Assembly: GCA_964023205.1 (NCBI GenBank)
Contig: OZ026838.1
Coordinates: 32,267,843 to 32,331,842 of the forward strand
Direction of reading: 5' to 3'
Source: Lutraria lutraria
Taxonomy: Eukaryota > Mollusca > Bivalvia > Venerida > Mactridae
Length of the DNA: 64,000 nt
Shown piece by piece: positions 12,501 to 21,500 of the stretch (positions are counted from its first letter, which is position 1; every line of letters begins with the position of its first letter). The position numbers and the translations under genes are program-made. The notes beneath the pieces are model-generated. The model saw nothing but the letters and a program-made list of their open reading frames with translations. It was not told where the DNA came from and searched no databases.

Positions 12501-15500
12501 GAATACTTACATTAAAAATGGCAAATTTGTATTCCATAAAGTCAGAGATGAAAGAGAAAACATCTACAGATATTTCTTCCAGATCAGGTCGGTACTCTTT
12601 GAAGTTAATATGGATCTTTTTGATAGTAAGAATAGTTGATAAATGTAGAAACGGGTTTAGTTTTATTTCATACTGAAGACATATGACTTCTGACAAAAGA
12701 TTACATGTTTGATCCTTGTTGCTTCATAGCTTAGTCGTGGGTTCTAGTGACTAGGTACCTGAATGATCTAGACATGTATATTAAGAATATCGTGTGTCAC
12801 AAAATGAATCACCTAGAAATCTCAATGTTTAAATATTTTATAGTGTTCAAATTATTTTTAAAAAGTCTATTTTCCCCTCCTACTACATCAGATTTTATTT
12901 CAGTCTGATTTTTTTAGATATTTTAGATTACTAAGATTTGATATTTTTATATACAAAACACTTGTAATCAGTATCTTATTTCTTATATTATAGGAAGGAT
13001 TTCTTGGCTTATTTACGCAGACCTGACCATAAACAGGAGTTTGTCTCACAGTTCCAGAAGGTATGTAATTTTTGTTTACAAATGTACATACAATTTCAAG
13101 CTAGTATATCCCTTTTTTCTGCTTAATTCTAAAAGGTTATTACTCATAACTCAGGGTCCACAATAGAAATAAGAGTCTTTTCTTTTTCTAGATTATATTT
13201 TAAAAATTGTTTTCTTATATATCTGTCGGTCGGTCGGTCCGTCCGTCCATCTGTAACCAAATCTCGTCCAACCAATATCTAGAGAAAGATTTGACTTAAT
13301 CTCTTCAGATTCGGTTTGGAGGTTGATCATCACATGTAGATGGCCCTTATTGATTTTGAGGTCAGAAGTTAATAGTCAAGGTCACAAGTGGACATCTGTG
13401 TTTTACAAACACTTCTTGTTTAATTATAAGCTGAATATTTTATATCAATAATATAATAATAATATTAAGACATGTTTTATCTGATTCTAGGATTACAATG
13501 AAGTCCCTGATGATATGAGGGAAGATGACGAGACCAAGATGGAACTCCATCAAAGAGTGGATGACCTACGTGAGAGATTGTGGAATATTTGTGATGAACG
13601 GAAGGAACAAGCCGAAGGTGAACGTGAGACCGTCATGACTGATGGTTGGTTAGATGATAGACTCGGTGTATTAAGTAACTTCTATATATCTCTGATGCAA
13701 ACCGAGGTGGATAGATTCCAGGATACTGTAAGAATGATGAAAGATTACTATCGGGGAATGGAAGGCGAGATACCTGATGAACTCAATTCTAACTATGTTA
13801 GGTTACCTTTAGTTGAGGTATGATTCAATTTTGTTTTGCTTTTTATGCCACCATATCGATAGATTGGGAGTATATGGTTTTTGGCCTGTCTGTCTTTCTG
13901 TCTGTTTGTACCAAACTATAAAATCAAAATTCTTCAACCTACAGTCATCAAACTTCATATGTTGGTTCCTCATGACAACCTCTTCAGGACCTGTGCATCT
14001 TAAGGTCTGTAGGTCAAAGGTCACCCGGAGGAGGCATTGTGTTTCAAAAATACATTTTTTTTCATTTAGTTTTAAGTAATGTGCTAACTAGCTAAAAATC
14101 AATTAATGCTAATTTCTAGATACATTAAATGGTCAAATTAATTTGCTTAACATTTTATGGTAACTTAAGTTAAAATTCTTTCACTTAATTGATGTTTTAT
14201 GTTGTCGCCTTTAAACAGCTGCCTATTGAAAGACCTGGTTCCCCAGAGAAAAGTGCAAGTGAAGGTGCACAGACACCATCCCCTGATTCACGGCCAGGAA
14301 CCGGGAAGTCAGATAGGTCAAAATCTCCTAGGTCACCAAAGGGTGGAAGACGCAGTAAATCTCCGAGAGAGAAATCTCCAAAGGGAAGCAAATCAAGGTC
14401 AAGGACACCATCTGCCAAGAAAAGGGACAAAAGTAAGGAGAAAGATAAACCTGCTGAAGTACAAAACCTTCCAACAGAGGCTGGTAAAAGGTGAGTATTT
14501 ATATATACAGATATAACATGACCATCACACATACGTACATCCCCCCATGTTTATCTCTGTGCATTTGTGCTCATGACTATCTGTTTATCAGTTAACCACT
14601 GGCTGGATCAGTTATTGTTAGTGTCTCAATGAAACTTTTGTCAAATCCAATTCAGATTGCTTAATGAATTAAAGACGTTTGCTACAATTGACCTAAAATA
14701 AGCAAAAATTCAAATTCAAGGGCAGATAACTCAAAAACGAGATGAGTTACCCCCATTTTTTTCGCTTAAAATGTTTCTGTTGTCATGTGCTATGATCATG
14801 CAAAGTTTTTAAAAAAATCTTATGTTCAGTTTTCATTCTGTCAATGTGAAAACTGTAGCAAACATCTTTAAAATATGGCTTGGGCTTGTTGATAAGTGTA
14901 CTATGTTCAGAGAATTAGAGAATTATTTTCTATGATCTACCTTGCCTTTTTGTTTGAGTATTACCAGTACTTTGATAGTTAAAATGTATGTGGTAATTTA
15001 CACAACCATGACTCTAAGTACATCTTCTTGTTACTAGTATATTATTCAATTGAACATTTGGATGCATTACAGCTCAGGAGATGTATCATTAGCAAGTCAT
15101 CCAGACGCTCATAGAAGGCATATTTATGATTTAATATTTCCTTGTTATATTTTATCAGTTTCTTTCTGTTTGAGTTATTTTTTACATGTCTGAATTATTT
15201 GTTGGTTGGTTATTTATATCTGTTGTTATAAGGATGCAATGGAAGATTCACCCATAATGAATGCTACCTCCTTTAACTTATTTTTGCATTCTGATTGTAC
15301 TTAATCAATAAATCAAGCATGAATTGGATACATGATAGCTAACTGATTCTTCATTTACTTAATATTTTGTATTTGAGTAACAAGGATAATGAATAATTTG
15401 AAATTCAAAATAGGCATTTAGCACAGACTGTATTAAGTACATTGAATTTTCCAAATTCTGGTGAGAATTTCTTTTTTAACTCATTTAATAGTCAGAGATT

Positions 15501-18500
15501 TGTTATTCTTTTTCAAAAAACATATTGTCTAACTGTTGTCAATTTTTTGATATTTAAGAATTCCACTGGTACCAAGACGTCCGACATCAGCAGATGAAAA
15601 CCAGAAAGCTGCCGCGGCTGCTAAAGCTAAGGATAAGAAGAAGAAAGATGAAGGATATGAGAGTCCCATACCTCCAGAAGATCCTGATGAGAAACTCATC
15701 TTCAATGCTTTCCATTTTGGATTGACAAATCTATCAAATATTGTAAGTTTACCAGATTCTGTAATTTTTTTAAATAATTCCCCAAAGACTCACTAAAGTC
15801 TTTACTGGATTGTTTTTTACGATTTATTCATTTGAACATTTGTTGTAATTGTTCACGTAAGGAAGTTGTTTCAAAACATTTTTCTCCTTGCTTAGAATTG
15901 CATGATCTTTGTTGCTTATTTATCAAGTCACTTGAATGTCATATATGAGATCATTTTGTGTAAGAATGTTTGCAAACATTCTGATGTATAGAAGATGAAG
16001 AAAATGTGAATGAAATGAACAATGTATAGTTTTATTGTCATTAGTTAGTTTTGGTGATAGATATGTATAACATACATGTCAATGTTTGATCATTAGATGT
16101 CAGCAGAAGAAGCAGCCAGAGAGGCCGCTGATGAAGCAGAGAGACATAAGGAAGCAGAAAAACAGAAAGAACTCGCACTTGCTGCTGCTGCTGCTAAAAC
16201 TAAACCTAAAGGTAAAGGCAAGAAAAGTCGTAGTCCATCACCCAAAAAGGGAGGCAAGAAAGATGATGGCGCCTCCACACCACAACCTCGTAAGTTGCTT
16301 TGTCATGATCTATGTTAATCTTATTCTAGATCTATATTGTGAATATTAACATTTTCAAAAAGGCAGCCATTATTTGTCAAATATATAAATGCCAACAGTC
16401 AGAAACAGTTTTTTTTCTTTAGACCTATAACTTTTATTCTGTTTTTCCATATTTAACTCTGACATATATTTGTATATTTGATGTTATATTTACTATTTGA
16501 TAATTATGCTATTTAAAATAAGTAAAATATGATGAAAGCAAAAAACCCATTAACATAAGGTAATATTTTTCATTGTAAATGGACAAATCTCTCTCTTTGA
16601 TAACAATTAGCTGTTTTCCAGACATTTCCTCTAATGAGTATTCAAATTAACATGAACCACACAATCTGAATGGCGGATGTCATATACCTGTTGGCCTTAA
16701 TTCTTAGTCATTAGTCTTACATGCTTCTAGAATATAAACATTTTTGTTAATGTTACAGCATCTGAACCAGAAACCGAGGAAGACAAACAGAAGAAGGATG
16801 TGAGAGATCGTATGAAGCAGGAATATTTCTTCTCTATACAAGAAGAGGAACAAGCTTGTAAATCCAGAATGGAACTTATTAAGATTACTGCTATGGCTAT
16901 ACTGCAAGATCTGAAATCTAAGGCTGATGAAGCATTCAAAGATATGAATGATTGGTTGGGAGCAAGATATCTGAAAGAAATGGAAAGGTTAGTCTATACA
17001 TATTGCATGATAACACCAATAGTTGTAGAATTACTAATAGGAACCAAACAGTACCAAAAAGTGGACATACATGGTCAATAGAATATTATACAGTCAAACC
17101 TGTTTACCGGCCACCTCTGAATAAAGGCCACCCTGAAAATATTTTCTTATTCTTTGTGTTTTCTATGGTTTTTTTTTAAATGACATCATGCTGATCTAAA
17201 AGTTGAGGAAAATGGTGGAAGTATCTTTATTCTGCTCTTAAGAATAATAGTGGAACTTCTAGTTCTATCATTATTGTTTTATATTTCAGTATTGACCATA
17301 TGTCTGAGATTGTAAGACATGCTATTGAAAACAAGATGAAGATAAAACAAGAACTTGTATTGAAACAAGAAGATTTCCTCCTCAATGAGGTAATGTATAG
17401 TTAATGTGATACTGTGTAAGACAAGATACTACTATTACTAATAATGTGCCAACCAGCCCTTGACCTCTAGTAGATACCAAAGTTTGGTGTGCAGGTATAG
17501 ATGTAAGCTGATGTGAAAATTAATTATCAGAAGAAATGCTATATCAGAGATTTATGATAAAGAAAATTAATGATTTAGGTTTTCGATTATTTATCATATG
17601 GCTACATATTATTATGTTTTGTATACTTCTTACTTCCTTTATATTATTATTTGATGAAGTTACAATACATGATTTATGCTCAATTGTCCTTGATATTAAC
17701 ATTATTTATGCTCAATTGTCCTTGATATTAACATTATTTATGCTCAATTGTCCTTGATATTAACATTATTTATACTCAATTGTCCTTGATATTAACATTA
17801 TTTATGCTGATTGTCCTTGATATTAACATTATTTATGCTGATTGTCCTTGATATTAACATTATTTATGCTGATTGTCCTTGATATTAACATTATTTATGC
17901 TGATTGTCCTTGATATTAACATTATTTATGCTGATTGTCCTTGATATTAACATTATTTATGCTGATTGTCCGTGATATTTACATTATTTATGCTGATTGT
18001 CCTTGATATTAACATTATTTATGCTCAATTGTCCTTGATATTTACATTATTTATGCTCAATTGTCCTTGATATTTACATTATTTATGCTTAATTGCTCTT
18101 GATATTTACATTATCTATGCTCTAATGACATTGATACTTTTTTTGTTTAGGATAAAATTTCAAAATTTAGACATTCATGTAATTTTCAGGACTTGGCTGT
18201 ACTGAAGACACCAACACCACCTCCTCCTGAGAAGGAAACAGAACAAGTCATGTCTGATTGTTTTACTGTGGCACAGTTAATGAACCTATACTCACAGTTT
18301 GCCACCACTGCTCCTTCTGGTGTTATGTCTAACAGAGCTTTCCTGGAAACATTTGAAAACATGGTAGCTGTAACACATGGAATGGAACAACTTCCTGATG
18401 TCTGGTTAAATATATCACAACAACAGGTGAGTGTCTTCATTCATTAAAATACTGAACATAAAATCATTTTCCAAATTTCATTAATCTTTTGTTTTTTTGT

Positions 18501-21500
18501 ATGATTGTAGAGTATTCCGTAACTTCAAGTTGTGATCTGCTTCAAAAGTTGTAAATTATTATTCTCGTTTATTTATTCTGTCAGATCATTTTATGTATGT
18601 GTAGTTGTGAGCAAAACAATTCTTTAGAAAAAACATATTTAATTTAATGTATTCTAGCATTTTAGTTGAGTTTATTAACTTTGTTTGTTTCAGATACAAG
18701 ATATAGCCAATGGTTCATCATCAGACAGTGAGTATGTAGATTGGAGAAGATTCTTGATTGCTCTAGCACAACCTATACCTGTACCAACACAATCAGAACT
18801 TCTGGAGACACTTGGTAGATTCAGAGAAATGGATCAGAAATCTACTGGATTTGTTACCAGGGAGCAGTATGATAGGGTATGTATAACATAAAACAAACCA
18901 CATGGTAACCAAGGATCACTTCTGTCTTAAGTCTTTAATGTTATCTATGTTTCTGTACATGATGTGTGTCTAAGCTATTTATACATAGCACTTTTGTTTT
19001 GTTACAGATATTAAGATCTTATTTCAGGGCATTTTCTTCTTTAAGTTAAATGATTGTAGTACTATATGTCTTATCATGAGCAAATCATCTTTTGTCTTGA
19101 TAGCATCTTATCCCATTTCATCTGAGTTGTCTAGTTGAATAAGTTATAATATTGTATTTAGTGAATATAAATAAGACTACTTTTTATGAAAAGTAAATTT
19201 TGTGACCTACTGGCTGACACATGGTATAATTGTATATTTATTGTGTTATACTATTTATATATCATGTTACAGATGAACCTATGGTTTAGTACAGAAGACA
19301 GTAATGGTGTAACTGTACCTAGACTTACCATGTTGAAAGCTTCATTATTTGATATGTTTGCTGACCATAATAGAACTCCACCAGTTGTTGAATACATCGG
19401 AATGGTAAGTTTCTATGTTCATATTCAAGTATTACTCTACCATTGATTTTCCGTCTTGGCATAATATGTTGCTTTGTTCAAATTTATCTCGATTTTTATT
19501 TTTATCATACCTAATGTTCTAATATTAAACTTGACACTTTAATACAATTTTAAAATTCAATTGAAGACAGATTATTGACCACATCTGATATTATGTGACT
19601 GTTAGGTCATAGCTGAACTATTTTGTTAATAATTCTTGGATAAAGTACCATGTAAAATTGTCAACATTTTTTGTAATACAGTTAAATCTGTGTTAGCGGC
19701 CACCTCCGAATAAAGGCCACCCTGTGAATAAAGGTCATTCTTTAAAAAAAACATCATTGAGTATAAAGTGCGAATTTACCTCTGAATAAAGACCACATGT
19801 CAATAAAGGCCACATTTTGTGTAGCCCAAGGGTGGCCTTTGTTCACAGGTTTGACTGTATATTGAATATATTTGTATGACACTTGTCTTCGGCTTTCTAA
19901 TGTCAGCATGTATATTTCAGCTGATGTATTTTAGTGCTGCACCAAATGCCCAGGAAGGATTTATGAGAGCATTAAGTGTTGCCTCTGGTAACCATATGCC
20001 TAGAATCATGAAACCAATCTCTAAAGTAGAATCTGTTGTTACAAGGTATATAATCATTTGACACTTTGTTATCATTTTACTATAACTTTTCTTTATACTT
20101 TATCATAATATATTTTGATGATGTGATTGCGTATTTTGTTTTTTTAAGAATCTCTGTGTATGTAAATATAGGTCCAATTGTAAGAGTTGCAGTAAACATC
20201 ATATGTAGTTCCTTCTGTCTTTCTTTGCTTGTATCATTTTACTGAATTATTGCATGAAAAGTGCATTTATATGTATGCAGGTATTCTAGTTTTGATTATA
20301 ATAATTGCATGAATATTGCCTTACAATTGTTATCTTGCATTTCCAGCCCTGACATTCCAGATGACCCTGATGATGTGACCCCACCCCCTCCCCCACCCCC
20401 AGAGGATATACCTGATGATGCTATTGATGCTGTTGTACCCCTGGATGCTCTGTATAGAGTTTTACATCATGGTGAGAGCGCTAAAGGAGATAGTCATAGA
20501 TTCTCTGTTACTGCAGATCCTGAAGATTCTACATCCAGAGTAAGTTTAAAGTCTTCTGTGTGACATCTTCTTTTGATTCTCTTCAAAATCACAATATTCA
20601 GATCATTTGTTCAATAAAGAACTTGTTAGTTAATGTTAGTAATGCAAGAACATGGCTTTGGTCAAACAAGTGCAGTGATAAAATTGGTATGAAATAAAAA
20701 AGCAAAATAAAATGTGTAAAAAGAATACAAACATACCAATCAAATCATCATAAGTTGCACATTAGTTAACTAATAGAAGTTCCAGTATCATTTACGTTTT
20801 GAATGGAGTGGATTCTGCTATGTAAAGTGAGTGACTGATAAGTATTATAAACAGTTACAAAGTAATAATTGAAAAGGAATATATTATACTTCATTTTTTC
20901 TCTGACCAAAACAATGCCGGGATGCAAATTAACATGCTTTCTTTGCATTTTTAGGAAAAATTGGCGAGCGTATACCAGGAGTTAGGAGACGACAGTTTAA
21001 CACCTGTACCTCTGAAAGTGCTTGTTGAACATCCATTGATTCAAGATATTGTACAAGCCTGCAAAACATTCAAAGCTCTTGTAAGTTTTATTTGATGTTT
21101 GATGTCGGAAACAATTTATTTACAAATTGTAATTCATTCTGATGTTTACTAAAGTCAAACATTTTAACTCTTGGTTTTGTCTGTATAATTACTTACAACA
21201 CTTAATTTTCCAACTATATGAATCCAAAAGGTTTTGATATAATTTACTATTTTAATTACACTGTCTTGATTTTGTACAGAAATTCGAATAAAATTAGTCA
21301 TGAAATTAATAGATAGCTAGCTGTCATAGATAATCAACAGAAATAAGATAAAAGCATTTAGATGGGTTTATTTTATTTATTCTATGAGGTGTAATGATCG
21401 GCCTCCGTAATTGAGTGGTTAAGGTTGCTGGCTTTAAATCACCGTAACCTCTCACTAAAAGAGGGTTGTGGGTTCAAGCCCAGCTACCTACCATGTCTCT

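Noticed and set aside
14197..14532. 111-codon minus-strand ORF
   Set aside because: Shadow of SPEF2 exon S23 created by its low-complexity coding sequence.
15073..15117. A 45-nt open segment after acceptor gcattacag, in phase with SPEF2 exons S23 and S24
   Set aside because: Its only donor would be a GC (gaag-gcatat) with poor context, so I do not call an exon.
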